Positions 7,624 to 16,361 are shown, counted from the first letter of the stretch. The stretch is 64,000 bases of DNA from an uncultured Collinsella sp. (GCA_902472315.1 CABRNM010000007.1:1-64000); one strand, 5' to 3'. Translations and numbers: made by a program. The notes: generated from the sequence alone by a model not told the origin.

Positions 7624-8475
7624 TCATCTTTCCTGTTTCTCGATGTAGTTTTGCTTGATGACATGCGTCGCCCGTTCGTAATCGCTCGCAACGTAAGCAG
7701 CGTAGAGGGCATCGACAACCATAAGCTGAGCCATACGCGAGGCCATGGCACCGCTGCGGACCAAGGGCTCGCTTGCAGCAACGCCGAGCACGGCATCGGC
7801 CATGGTGGCAAGCTTGGACGATCCATCTACTTTGGTCACGGCCACAACGGGACAGTTGTGGCGTTGGGCCTCGGCGGTGCAGTCCAGCACTTCTTGCGTT
7901 AAGCCCGAGTAGCTAAAAGCAATGCCGATATCGCCTTCGTGCATGTTCTTGGCGCACAAGAGTTGGTCGTGCCAGTCATCGTACAGATGGCATTCCTTGT
8001 CGACACGCATGAGCTTTTGTGCCAGATCGTGCGCAACCAAGCGAGAAGCACCAATACCGAACAGATTGACCATGCGCGCCCGCTTAAGATAGGCTGCACA
8101 TCGTTCCAAAACGGTGTAATCGAGTGTTCGCGCCGTCGCCTCGATCGTGCGCACGTTGCTTTTCATCACCTTCCCCACGATACGTTCGACGCTGTCATCC
8201 ACGGAGATGTCCTCGAGGGCAACGTCCTTTCTGTCGCCCAGGAGCGCAAGTTCGGCAATCAGTTCGCGCTGGAACTCCTTGTAGCCCGCAAAACCCAAGC
8301 GCTTGCAAAAGCGCAAAATGCTCGAGGGCGAGGAGAACGTGGCATCGGCAAGACCGCGGACGGACAGCCCGACCACCTCGTGCGGATGAGCACTCACGTA
8401 TGCGATGACATTGCGTTCCGCCGGACTCGCGCTGAGCTCACGCTCGCGAAGCCTTAAAAGCAATCCGTTTGCCAT
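7624..8475 (-). CDS. MurR/RpiR-family transcriptional regulator
   Basis: This 283-residue protein has an N-terminal helix-turn-helix domain (about residues 1-75; LADATFSSPSSILRFCKRLGFAGYKEFQREL). A C-terminal SIS sugar-phosphate-binding domain covers about residues 115-260 (NLFGIGASRLVAHDLAQKL). It is first in the MurNAc operon and most likely senses MurNAc-6-phosphate. The start ATG is preceded by GGAGGTG. An overlapping GTG start three codons earlier lies inside that ribosome site and is rejected. A GTACCG...CGGTAC inverted repeat about 45 bases upstream is a candidate self-operator. Confidence 0.88.
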   Translation of the reverse strand: MANGLLLRLRERELSASPAERNVIAYVSAHPHEVVGLSVRGLADATFSSPSSILRFCKRLGFAGYKEFQRELIAELALLGDRKDVALEDISVDDSVERIVGKVMKSNVRTIEATARTLDYTVLERCAAYLKRARMVNLFGIGASRLVAHDLAQKLMRVDKECHLYDDWHDQLLCAKNMHEGDIGIAFSYSGLTQEVLDCTAEAQRHNCPVVAVTKVDGSSKLATMADAVLGVAASEPLVRSGAMASRMAQLMVVDALYAAYVASDYERATHVIKQNYIEKQER

Positions 8476-8872
8476 CTCAAACACCTCCGTTGAGAAGAAT
8501 TAAAGACCAACGAACGATTCGTACCGGATATAAACAGCTTTTACGGTACATTGTGCCGCATCATGGCGCACAAAGGGCGGGCATTCTACCACTCGCCCCT
8601 CAAATCTGACCGCTCGGAAATACGCGCGACACAAAATGATTCATCAAGGTCGCATTATCAGAAACGGGTTTGTTACCGGCTAGCGCCTCGCATGGGCGCC
8701 GATCGGCCGAGTCGCATGGCGCACCAACGCCGCCAACGAGGCAAACAGCCCAACAAAGAAGAACTCTACGGTATGGGCGACACGACGGATGTTGGTGCCC
8801 ATCCATATGCGAACGGGGGCAAGTGGGTCGGGGTGGACGGCGGTAGCCGCTGAGTCCGCATCCCCGGCTCCC
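8476..8872. other. 397-base gap without a convincing gene
   Basis: The part near 8480-8570 should hold the promoter of the MurNAc operon. The rest (about 8600-8870) has several short frames on both strands, one with a hydrophobic stretch. None has a ribosome site or family likeness. It could be decayed coding sequence next to the recombinase gene. Confidence 0.5.
8521..8549. promoter_or_regulatory. Inverted repeat, candidate operator of the MurNAc operon
   Basis: GTACCGG and CGGTAC arms flank an AT-rich centre (ATATAAACAGCTTTTA) about 45 bases before the regulator start codon. RpiR-type regulators commonly bind such sites over their own promoter. No -35/-10 pair could be placed with confidence. 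Confidence 0.4.
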
Positions 8873-9478
8873 CTACTCCGTCTCGCGCATCCAGCGATCG
8901 AAGGTCCCCACGCACACACCTAGGCGCTTTGCCGCCTGACTCCGGGTAATATTGCCCGCCTCATAGATATCGCGCACTCGTTCAAATTGCGGAGGGCACG
9001 GCTTGCGGGGTCGACCAAAACGCACGCCGCGCGCCCGCGCCGCCGCGATTCCCTCCGCCTGACGACGGTGGATGTTCTCTCGTTCCACCTGCGCCACATA
9101 GCTCAACAGCTGTAAAACGATATCGGCGATCAGTGTGCTGGTCACATCCGATCCGCCGCAATCTCTCGCACGCGTATCGAGCAACGGCATGTCCAGCACA
9201 ACGATGGCCGCACCAAGTTCCTTGGTTATACGACGCCATTCCTCGAGTATCTCGCTGTAGTTTCGACCCAGCCGATCGATGGAAAGCACCACCAACACGT
9301 CGCCGGAAGCCAAGGCATGAAGCAATTCCCGATACCGCGGGCGATCAAAGTCCTTACCGCTCGCACGGTCGGCAAAGACATTCGCCGGCTCCACGCCATA
9401 GGCGCTCAGCGCATCCAACTGGCGATTCAAATTTTGATCACGCGTGCTCACCCGCGCATACCCATATACCGTTGCCAC
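8873..9478 (-). CDS. Serine recombinase (resolvase/invertase family)
   Basis: This 201-residue protein has the catalytic N-terminal domain of small serine recombinases. YGYARVSTRDQNLNRQL places the nucleophile at Ser11, and VVLSIDRLGRNYSEIL supplies the conserved arginine. The E-helix region (LLSYVAQVERENIHRRQAEGIAAARARGVRFGRP) leads to a short C-terminal helix-turn-helix (ITRSQAAKRLGVCVGTFDRWM). It is complete at the usual length. A GTG start with GGGG nearby fits the family. A TTG ten codons earlier lacks a ribosome site and lies next to a hairpin element. No transposase, integron or invertible cassette is evident next to it, so its target site is unknown. Confidence 0.9.
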   Translation of the reverse strand: MATVYGYARVSTRDQNLNRQLDALSAYGVEPANVFADRASGKDFDRPRYRELLHALASGDVLVVLSIDRLGRNYSEILEEWRRITKELGAAIVVLDMPLLDTRARDCGGSDVTSTLIADIVLQLLSYVAQVERENIHRRQAEGIAAARARGVRFGRPRKPCPPQFERVRDIYEAGNITRSQAAKRLGVCVGTFDRWMRETE

Positions 9479-9499
9479 AACATCCCCGCTTTCTCGTAA

Positions 9500-9534
9500 A
9501 CCTGCCAAAAAGGGACAGGTTTGTTTTGGTAGGT
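9500..9534. repeat. CCTGCCAAAA hairpin element, copy A
   Basis: ACCTGCCAAAA pairs with TTTTGGTAGGT (one mismatch). The similarity to copy B at 22547-22581 continues through the loop and about 15 bases past the right arm. It lies just upstream of the serine recombinase gene. Confidence 0.75.
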
Positions 9535-9593
9535 CCTATCTCCCAAAAGCATATGAAGAAGCGGCCGAGCCCATGGCAGGGCAATCAAGAGAC

Positions 9594-9627
9594 GCGCAAA
9601 GAGGGCGGCCCCGAAAGACCGCCCTCT
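9594..9627 (-). terminator. Terminator of rnr
   Basis: AGAGGGCGG (9600-9608) pairs with 9619-9627. On the minus strand the stem is followed by a short TTTG. It lies about 30 bases past the rnr stop codon. Confidence 0.65.
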
Positions 9628-9656
9628 ACGCTCTGCCGATACTCACTCTGTGCCGG

Positions 9657-11792
9657 TTAATGAATGAGCTTAAAGTCCAAATGTCCGCGAGTAGTGTTGA
9701 CGCGCGAGACCTCGATAATCACGCGCTGGCCCAACTCAAAACGACGCCCCGTGTCGGCACCCGTCAACGTGAGCGCGTCCTCATCAAACTCAAACCACTC
9801 GTTACCCAAGCTCTTAATGGAAACCAGCCCCTCGACCTGCGTTAGATCGAGACGCACGAATAGCCCCATGCTGCTGACCCACGAGACCGTTCCGGCATAG
9901 CGCTCGCCCAGGCGGTCCTCGTAGTACTGCGCAATCTTGATTTTTTGCGTCGCATGGCTGGCAGCGTCGGCCGCACGCTCGGCATCGCTGCACGCACGGC
10001 AGATTTGCGGCAGGATGCGCGGAAGCGACTCTCTGCCTTTTCCGATCAGCCTCGGCGTGCGCACTAAGGCGTCTTTTCCACCCAGCTGCTCATATGCCAG
10101 CTGCAGCTTGAGCACGCGATGCACCACCAGATCGGGGTAACGGCGAATGGGGCTTGTAAAGTGGCAGTAGCACGGCGCGGCGAGCGCAAAGTGGCCCTCG
10201 TTGCGAGGCTTATACAACGCACGCTGCATACTGCGCAAAAGGAGCGTGTTGACGAGTGGCGCGTTAGCCGTGCCGGCAGCGGCGTCAACCGTCGCCTGCA
10301 ACTCATCAGGACTTCCTAGGGCAATGCCCGCCGCACGGCGATCATCGATGATACCGAGCTGCGCCAGCGCCACAGCAGCACCGTGCAGACTGTCGGGGCT
10401 GGGGTCATCGTGCACGCGATAGCACGCCTCGATATCGCGGTCGGCCAGCCACTCGGCGACGCACTCGTTAGCCAGCAGCATCGCCTCCTCGATAAGCGAG
10501 GTTGCGCAGGAGCGCTCGCGTGCCACAATCTGCACGGGCACGCCGTCCTCATCCAGCAGCGCGCGAATCTCGGCCGTATCAAAGTCGACCGAACCGCGTG
10601 CGCGACGTATGCGACGCCGAAGCTCCGCGAGTTCGTTTGCGGCGACCAGGAAATCGGCCAGGTCAACGTTACAGCCGCGAGCGGTGTCCTCGCACGCAAG
10701 CCCACGCTCAAGCGCTTTCTCGCGCGAGGCTTCGGCCGCAGCGACATCCTCCGCAGCGCCCTCCAACACGGAATACTCAACTGCGCCGGCACGCACCAGC
10801 AGCGCCTCGGCGCCGTCATAGTCCATACGCACACGCGAACGAATCACACTGGGATAGGGATCGTAATGGCGCACACGACCCTGCGCGTCGAGCTCGATGT
10901 CAACGGTAAACGCCAAGCGATCCTCATCGGGGCGCAGGGAACACAGGTCGCAGGACAGGCGCTCGGGCAGCATGGGGAGCACACGGTCGGCAAGGTATAC
11001 CGACGTCGTGCGATGACGGGCCTCCAGGTCGATATGTCCGTCCCAGGCAACATAGTGCGAAACGTCGGCGATATGCACGCCCAGCTTATAGCCGCCCTCG
11101 GGTGTGCGCTCGAGTGAGATGGCATCGTCAAAGTCGCGCGCATCAACCGGGTCGATGGTGATGACAAAGCGATCGCGCAGGTCACGACGAAGCGGGTCTT
11201 TAAGTGCTGCAGTCACATCGAGCGAAAGCGCCTCTGCCTCCGCCAGCGCCGCCTCGGGATAGCTGTCGGTATAGCCATAGCGCGCCATAACATATTGAAC
11301 GCCCAGATCGGGCGCATCGTCACCGCCGATGCGGCGCTCAAGAGTCACCGTGCCCGACTCCAAGCGCGTCGGGTAAGTCAGAATGCGCGCGACGACGGCA
11401 TCGCCAGGATGCACACCCAGGCGCTCCGCCGAAGTGTCCTCGGGCAAAACAAAGAAATCGGCTTTGAGACGCGAATCGAGCGGTTCGATCACACCAAGCG
11501 GACCGGCCGTCTGATACGTACCCACCACGCTGATAGCGGCACGCTCGATAACGCCCTCGATCACGGCGCGACGATCTCCGCGTGGTCCCGCCTTGATGCT
11601 TACGGCCACGGTATCGCCGTCCATAATCTCACGCTTACCGCGACCCATGACCTTGTAATCGCCGTTGTCGGTCACGACATAAGCGCTGTGCTCATGGAGC
11701 TGCACGCGGCCAGTCATGCTCGGGCGACGCTCGCTGCGCACCGGCCCGCGTTTATTGCGTGCGCTACGCTTATGTTTGTTATTGCGCCCCAT
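9657..11792 (-). CDS. rnr: Ribonuclease R
   Basis: RNase R (711 residues) is a processive 3'-5' exoribonuclease that degrades structured RNA and works with SmpB-tmRNA. Cold-shock-like domains lie near residues 20-160. The RNB catalytic domain follows, with DPVDARDFDDAISLER around residue 215 supplying metal-binding aspartates. A C-terminal S1 domain (ERYAGTVSWVSSMGLFVRLD) covers about residues 630-710. The N-terminus is basic. The start has AAGGAGG six bases upstream. It is a single-gene unit ending in its own terminator. Confidence 0.95.
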   Translation of the reverse strand: MGRNNKHKRSARNKRGPVRSERRPSMTGRVQLHEHSAYVVTDNGDYKVMGRGKREIMDGDTVAVSIKAGPRGDRRAVIEGVIERAAISVVGTYQTAGPLGVIEPLDSRLKADFFVLPEDTSAERLGVHPGDAVVARILTYPTRLESGTVTLERRIGGDDAPDLGVQYVMARYGYTDSYPEAALAEAEALSLDVTAALKDPLRRDLRDRFVITIDPVDARDFDDAISLERTPEGGYKLGVHIADVSHYVAWDGHIDLEARHRTTSVYLADRVLPMLPERLSCDLCSLRPDEDRLAFTVDIELDAQGRVRHYDPYPSVIRSRVRMDYDGAEALLVRAGAVEYSVLEGAAEDVAAAEASREKALERGLACEDTARGCNVDLADFLVAANELAELRRRIRRARGSVDFDTAEIRALLDEDGVPVQIVARERSCATSLIEEAMLLANECVAEWLADRDIEACYRVHDDPSPDSLHGAAVALAQLGIIDDRRAAGIALGSPDELQATVDAAAGTANAPLVNTLLLRSMQRALYKPRNEGHFALAAPCYCHFTSPIRRYPDLVVHRVLKLQLAYEQLGGKDALVRTPRLIGKGRESLPRILPQICRACSDAERAADAASHATQKIKIAQYYEDRLGERYAGTVSWVSSMGLFVRLDLTQVEGLVSIKSLGNEWFEFDEDALTLTGADTGRRFELGQRVIIEVSRVNTTRGHLDFKLIH

Positions 11793-11842
11793 GGCGCCTC
11801 CTTACTATCGATAGCCGTTTACACCCCAAGAGTCTACCCAAA

Positions 11843-11926
11843 TGATCCCTAGGGGACGGAGGAAAACGGATCACATAGATAGACCTGCGCCGCGATGATC
11901 CGTTTTCCTCCGTCCCCTAGGGATCA
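11843..11926. repeat. Complete 31-bp perfect inverted-repeat element, copy 2
   Basis: The left arm (11843-11873, starting TGATCCCTAGGGGACGGAGG) and the right arm (11896-11926) are exact reverse complements across 31 bp with a 22-base loop. The right end touches the U-tract of the ftsX terminator. Confidence 0.95.
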
Positions 11927-11960
11927 AAAAACGGGCCGCCCCCGAAAAGGGACGACCCGT
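11926..11960 (-). terminator. Terminator of the ftsE-ftsX operon
   Basis: The minus strand ACGGGTCGTCCC pairs imperfectly with GGGGGCGGCCCGT and is followed by TTTTTT. It starts about 25 bases after the ftsX stop codon. Confidence 0.85.
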
Positions 11961-11983
11961 TGCAGACGGCATATCCGCAGCGC

Positions 11984-12904
11984 TTACACGCGCAGATAAC
12001 GGCGCATGGCGATGGCAGAGCCAAAGAGGCCGATGAGCACGCCGACAAGAATCAGTGCGGCGTAGGTCACCAGATAGTACTGCATCGGCAGCGCAAACGA
12101 CATCCAGCCGACACTCTCCTGCAGGCGCGGAACCAGCAGGTTGCGCAGCAACTCCAAAACACCGATGGAAAGCAGCGAGCCCAGAATGGCCTGAAGCACG
12201 CCCTCGGTAATGAACGGCCCGCGAATGAAGCCGTTGCTGGCGCCCACCAGGCGCATAATCGCAATCTCGCGACGACGCGCCGTAATGGACAGGCGAATCG
12301 TGTTGTTGATAAAGATGAACGCGATAAAGGTCAGCAGGCCGACGAGCACCACGGCGGCAATACGGATGTAGTTGGTCACCTGGAACAGGCGGCTCACTTC
12401 CTCCTGGCCATACAGCACGCTCGCGTTGACGTCGCCGTCGTCCGCGATCTTTTGGAAGTCGGCGTTCTTCTTGAGCTTCTTGGCCGTGCTCTCGACCTGA
12501 GACGGATCGTCCATCTCAATCGCAAACGAGGCGGGCAGCGGGTTCTGGCCGTCGAGCGCGCTCATGGTGGCGTCGGCGTTGCCCGACATCTTGCTCGTGT
12601 ACTCGGCCAGCGCGTCGTCCTTATCCTTATAGGTCACGGACTTGACGTTGCTCCACGTCTTGAGCTCGGCCTCAAAGGCCTGGACGTCTGCCTGATCGGC
12701 GTCATCGCTAATAAAGGCATTGATGACAACCTGATCCTCGACGGTACCGATCACGGAGTTCAGCATCGCGGAACCCATAATGAACAGGCCGATGATAAAC
12801 AGCGAAAGGAAGATCGTGATGACGGCGCCGAGCGAGGTGGTCCAGTTACGGAAGAAGTGGCTGATAGCCTCTTTGAGCGAATAGCCCACGTTAGTTGGTG
12901 CCAT
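11984..12904 (-). CDS. ftsX: Cell division protein FtsX (permease-like)
   Basis: FtsX (306 residues) partners FtsE in the membrane and controls peptidoglycan hydrolases at the septum. One membrane segment lies near residues 22-46, followed by a large extracytoplasmic domain (about 47-175) and three C-terminal membrane segments. The cytoplasmic motif ARRREIAIMRLVGASNGFIRGPF, which couples to the ATPase, is intact. It overlaps ftsE by 14 bases, indicating coupled translation. The length matches the actinobacterial family. Confidence 0.94.
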   Translation of the reverse strand: MAPTNVGYSLKEAISHFFRNWTTSLGAVITIFLSLFIIGLFIMGSAMLNSVIGTVEDQVVINAFISDDADQADVQAFEAELKTWSNVKSVTYKDKDDALAEYTSKMSGNADATMSALDGQNPLPASFAIEMDDPSQVESTAKKLKKNADFQKIADDGDVNASVLYGQEEVSRLFQVTNYIRIAAVVLVGLLTFIAFIFINNTIRLSITARRREIAIMRLVGASNGFIRGPFITEGVLQAILGSLLSIGVLELLRNLLVPRLQESVGWMSFALPMQYYLVTYAALILVGVLIGLFGSAIAMRRYLRV

Positions 12905-14111
12905 AGTTGCCGTAACCTCCCCTCTCCTGGTCGCGGATTACGTGACCGCCCTCGAGGGCGATCACGCGACGGTGCATGCTATCGACCATCTCGCGGTCGT
13001 GCGTGGCGACGATCACGGTGGTGCCGGTACGGTTAATACGCTCGAGCAGCTTCATAATGCCCAGCGAAATCGCCGGGTCGAGATTGCCCGTGGGCTCGTC
13101 GCAGATAAGCAGCGGCGGACGGTTGACCATAGCGCGGGCAACGGCGACACGCTGCTGCTCGCCACCGGACAGTTGATCGGGCAGAGAGTCCATCTGATCG
13201 GCCAGACCGACCAAGCGAAGCACCTCGGGCACCTGGCTGCGAATGACGCCCTTGGGCTTGCCGATGCACTGCAGGGCAAACGCCACGTTTTCGTAGGCGG
13301 TCTTCTGCGGCAGGAGCTTAAAGTCCTGGAACACGGCACCGATCTGGCGACGCAAGAACGGAACCTTACGGTTCTTGATCTTCATGAGGTCCTGGCCGGC
13401 GACCAAAATGCGGCCGCTCGTCGGCTTGACGTCGCGGTTGAGCGTCGAAAGCAGCGTGGTCTTACCCGAGCCGGAGTGACCGACCAAGAAGACAAACTCG
13501 CCAGGATAGATCTCGATGTTGATGTCGTCGAGCGCGGGCTTGTTGGGCTGTGCCGGGTAGATCTTGGTGACGTGCTCCATGAGGATGACGGGCTCGACAC
13601 CGGCCTGCTTGGCCATCTTCTTGCGGCTGGCCTGCGGATCGATGGGCGCAAACACCGACGTAAAGTCGGGGTTGTTGAGCGCATTGTCGAGGCTTGCGAC
13701 CTCGGCGGCCTGATCGCTCTCGACTACGGGAGCCGCGGGCTGCGTAGGATCGGGAATACCGGCAAAAAGGCCGGACTGCGCAGGCTGTGGCGCCGGAGTC
13801 GCAGGAGCCATGGGATCGGGAATACCGGCCATGACAGGCTGCGGCGCGACAGCGTCCACCTGGGGCTGATCCACGCGAGCGGTCACCTTCTGCACGGGCT
13901 CAAAACCCGCGGCCTCGGAAAGCTCGACATCATTGGTGGGATTGTTGGCAAAGGGATCTGATGCCGGCTGTACCTGATCTGCCGGCTGTGCGGGGATCGG
14001 GCTAAACAGCTGATCCTCTGAATCCGGGGTGGCGAAACGAGTGCCCGCGGCGCCTGGCTGCGTCTTGGGGGCGTCATCGCCCGCACCGGAGGTACGGAAG
14101 TGGTTACCCAC
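12891..14111 (-). CDS. ftsE: Cell division ATP-binding protein FtsE with long N-terminal extension
   Basis: The C-terminal 230 residues are a complete FtsE ABC ATPase. It has Walker A GHSGSGKTT (211-219), the LSGGEQQ signature (314-320), Walker B LLICDEP (334-340) and an H-loop in IVATHDREM. The first 175 residues are extra compared with the usual 220-230-residue protein. They are low-complexity, rich in Pro, Ala, Asp and Gln, and contain the motif AGIPDP twice. The GTG start has AAGGAGC six bases upstream, so the extension is probably translated. Internal ATGs at residues 166 and 178 could give a standard-size form. The extension may dock another division or cell-wall protein. Confidence 0.92.
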   Translation of the reverse strand: MGNHFRTSGAGDDAPKTQPGAAGTRFATPDSEDQLFSPIPAQPADQVQPASDPFANNPTNDVELSEAAGFEPVQKVTARVDQPQVDAVAPQPVMAGIPDPMAPATPAPQPAQSGLFAGIPDPTQPAAPVVESDQAAEVASLDNALNNPDFTSVFAPIDPQASRKKMAKQAGVEPVILMEHVTKIYPAQPNKPALDDINIEIYPGEFVFLVGHSGSGKTTLLSTLNRDVKPTSGRILVAGQDLMKIKNRKVPFLRRQIGAVFQDFKLLPQKTAYENVAFALQCIGKPKGVIRSQVPEVLRLVGLADQMDSLPDQLSGGEQQRVAVARAMVNRPPLLICDEPTGNLDPAISLGIMKLLERINRTGTTVIVATHDREMVDSMHRRVIALEGGHVIRDQERGGYGNYGTN

Positions 14112-14543
14112 TGGTGCTCCTTATCGTCGTGCGTTTAAACTACATGAGCGCTTTGTATTTTAGCAGCATTAGCTTTGCTGCACATAAGAAGCATGGCGGG
14201 GTTTTGGTCTCACCGGCCGCGCACAGGGTTACCTCCCAAATCGTCCTCGGACATGTCGGAGTCCCCGCTGTGCGCTTCGCGCTGCGGGGACTTCTCCGTC
14301 CTGCGGAAAGATTTGGGAGGTAACCCTGTGCGTGGCCTGCGGCTACTAAGGAGTCGCCGCGTTTCTATTAGGTGCAGCAAATGCATGTTTGGGAGAGTCT
14401 GAATTGCACTTTGTTGGGATGGGCCCGTTTCCCGGAGGAAGCTCTTGCTTGAAATGGGCTTGATTTGATTGTTGCGCAACTTGGATTTGGATTGTCGATT
14501 TACAGTGGCCTCGATAGGAACGCCTATGGTTGTGGGGGCCAGT
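14112..14543. other. 432-base gap between divergent ftsE and zinc-ribbon genes
   Basis: It holds the long hairpin at 14215-14337 and presumably both promoters. No open frame with a ribosome site is seen. Confidence 0.6.
14215..14337. repeat. Long hairpin with 28-bp arms
   Basis: Arms at 14215-14242 and 14310-14337 pair over 28 bases with a single G-U. The arm core is CACAGGGTTACCTCCCAAAT. A second stem, AGTCCCCGC (14260-14268) with GCGGGGACT (14284-14292), caps it with a GCGC-TTC-GCGC tip. No U-tract follows on either strand. Confidence 0.85.
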
Positions 14544-15275
14544 ATGAATTGTCCTTATTGTGGAGCTGAGTTGCGCGATGGCGTGAGGTACTGCACAGCG
14601 TGCGGGGCTGCCGTCAATGGCATCTCTGCTGATTCTGGGCTTCGGGTAAAGCCTCGGAACCACGTTGCGGTCATCCTTGCCTGCATGCTGGTAATTGGCA
14701 TTGTCGGCGGTAGCTGCATGGGCCTTCATCTGCGGCAGGTGTTGTCGCACTTCGTATCCGCCCATTCGGAGCACGCCATTGTGCTGGATGTCACGGCTGC
14801 GGGCTGGGACACCGATAACGGGGCATCGCGCGTTCCGATACACATTACGGGCAAGACCATCGACGGAATAACGGTCGACAGGATTGAGTTCGTCGCCTCC
14901 GATGGCTCTGGCATCAATCTCAAACAAGGTGTATACACGCTCGAGGCAGCAGGTTCCCCTATCGCTGCGGACGGCACAATCTATCAAATTCCATGCACGA
15001 GTGCCACACTCGTCCTCGATGATGCCTTTGCCATGGGTGAAACGATCGATCTGGCCGAGCTTGCAGAACAGGATTCGATTCTCACCTTCTGCCCCATTGA
15101 TGCCGCCGATGTGACCAATGACGAAATCTATGATGCCGCTTTGCTCGCCATGACATACCGAGGCGGCGATGCCCCCGATGTCGCCGCACTGTGCCAAGCC
15201 GCAATCAATCGTCGCGACGGAGCCAGCACAAGCGGGAACGCCTTCGAAAGTTGCGGTGAAATGCGGATTAATTGA
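14544..15275 (+). CDS. Zinc-ribbon membrane-anchored protein of unknown function
   Basis: This 243-residue protein starts with a zinc ribbon, MNCPYCGAELRDGVRYCTACG (C3, C6, C17, C20). One membrane segment follows near residues 42-62 (VAVILACMLVIGIVGGSCMG). The rest is predicted extracytoplasmic and shows no motif I recognise. GGGGG lies about six bases before the chosen ATG. The last nine residues (ESCGEMRIN) and the stop codon are read from the 67-bp palindromic element, so the element appears to have entered or replaced the original 3' end. It is convergent with the transketolase genes. Confidence 0.75.
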   Translation: MNCPYCGAELRDGVRYCTACGAAVNGISADSGLRVKPRNHVAVILACMLVIGIVGGSCMGLHLRQVLSHFVSAHSEHAIVLDVTAAGWDTDNGASRVPIHITGKTIDGITVDRIEFVASDGSGINLKQGVYTLEAAGSPIAADGTIYQIPCTSATLVLDDAFAMGETIDLAELAEQDSILTFCPIDAADVTNDEIYDAALLAMTYRGGDAPDVAALCQAAINRRDGASTSGNAFESCGEMRIN

Positions 15276-15315
15276 GCCTTTAGGCTGGCAAAACAGTCCT
15301 TATTTCACCGCAACT
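15249..15315. repeat. 67-bp palindromic element, copy 2, overlapping a coding 3' end
   Basis: The ends are AGTTGCGGTGAAAT and ATTTCACCGCAACT. The interior differs from copies 1, 4 and 5 but shares AAACAGTCC-type sequence with copy 3. Its first 27 bases encode the end of the zinc-ribbon protein, including the TGA stop. Confidence 0.9.
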
Positions 15316-15418
15316 GAAACAGGGGTGCTCTCCATGAGAGCGCCCCTGCCGGGTTTCCATAGTACTGGCGAAACAGTTTTATAGTTCTGGCGAAGCAGTC
15401 CTTGAGATCCGCCTTGCC

Positions 15419-16360
15419 TTATGCCAAGAACTCCTTGGTGGTCGCCACGATGTTGGCGGCGTCCAGGCCATACTTGTGCAAGAGCTCAGCGCCCGGGCCG
15501 GACTCACCGAAGGTGTCGTTGACGCCGATCTTCTTGAGCGGCGTCGGGCACTGCTCGCACAGGACGTCGGCAACGGCGCTGCCCAGGCCGCCGATCACGG
15601 AGTGCTCCTCGACGGTCACGACGTGGCCGGTCTTGGTGGCGCTCTTGACGATCAGGTCGGCATCGATGGGCTTGATGGTGTGCATGTTGATGACCTCGGC
15701 GTCGATGCCCTCGGCAGCGAGCTGCTCGGCGGCGTCAAGAGCCTCGCCGACCATCAGGCCGCAGGCGATGATGGTCACATCGGCGCCCTCGCGCATGACA
15801 ATGCCCTTACCCAACTCGAACTTGTAGGTCTCGGGGTCGTTGATAACTGGCGAGGCCAGACGGGCGAAGCGCATGTACACCGGACCGTCGCACTCGTAGG
15901 CGGCGCGCGTCACGGCGCGGGCCTCCACATCGTCGGCAGGAACGATAACAGTCATGCCGGGGATGACGCGCATAAGGGCGATATCCTCGCAGCACTGATG
16001 CGTGGCGCCATCCTCGCCCACCGAGATACCGGCGTGCGTGGCACCGATCTTAACGTTAAGGTGCGGGTAGCCGATGGAGTTACGGACCTGCTCAAAGGCG
16101 CGACCGGCAGCGAACATGGCAAAGGTGCTCGCGAAGGCAACGCGGCCGGTGGTTGCGATACCGGCGGCGACGCCCATCAGGTTGCTCTCGGCAATGCCCA
16201 CATCGAAGAAACGATCGGGGCAGGCGGCCTTGAACTTGCCGGTCTGCGTGGCGGCGGCCAGGTCGGCGTCGAGGACCACAAAGTCATCGTGCTCGTTGGC
16301 GAGCTCGACGAGGGCCTCGCCGTAGCTTACACGCGTGGCGATTTTCTTGACGTCTGCCAT
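15419..16360 (-). CDS. Transketolase C-terminal subunit
   Basis: This 313-residue protein carries the pyrimidine-binding and C-terminal domains of a split transketolase or related thiamine-diphosphate enzyme. FDVGIAESNLMGVAAGIATTGRVAFASTFAMFAAGRAFEQVRN holds the conserved glutamate that activates the cofactor. ATHAGISVGEDGATHQ follows. It works as a heterodimer or tetramer with the preceding subunit in the non-oxidative pentose phosphate pathway. It begins two bases after that gene stops, with GGAG nearby, so translation is coupled. Confidence 0.9.
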   Translation of the reverse strand: MADVKKIATRVSYGEALVELANEHDDFVVLDADLAAATQTGKFKAACPDRFFDVGIAESNLMGVAAGIATTGRVAFASTFAMFAAGRAFEQVRNSIGYPHLNVKIGATHAGISVGEDGATHQCCEDIALMRVIPGMTVIVPADDVEARAVTRAAYECDGPVYMRFARLASPVINDPETYKFELGKGIVMREGADVTIIACGLMVGEALDAAEQLAAEGIDAEVINMHTIKPIDADLIVKSATKTGHVVTVEEHSVIGGLGSAVADVLCEQCPTPLKKIGVNDTFGESGPGAELLHKYGLDAANIVATTKEFLA

Positions 16361-16361
16361 C

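Noticed and set aside
8680..8919. Minus-strand frame with a hydrophobic stretch (VEFFFVGLFASLAALV)
   Set aside because: It has no ribosome site, overlaps the recombinase 3' end and shows no family likeness; it may be a relic.
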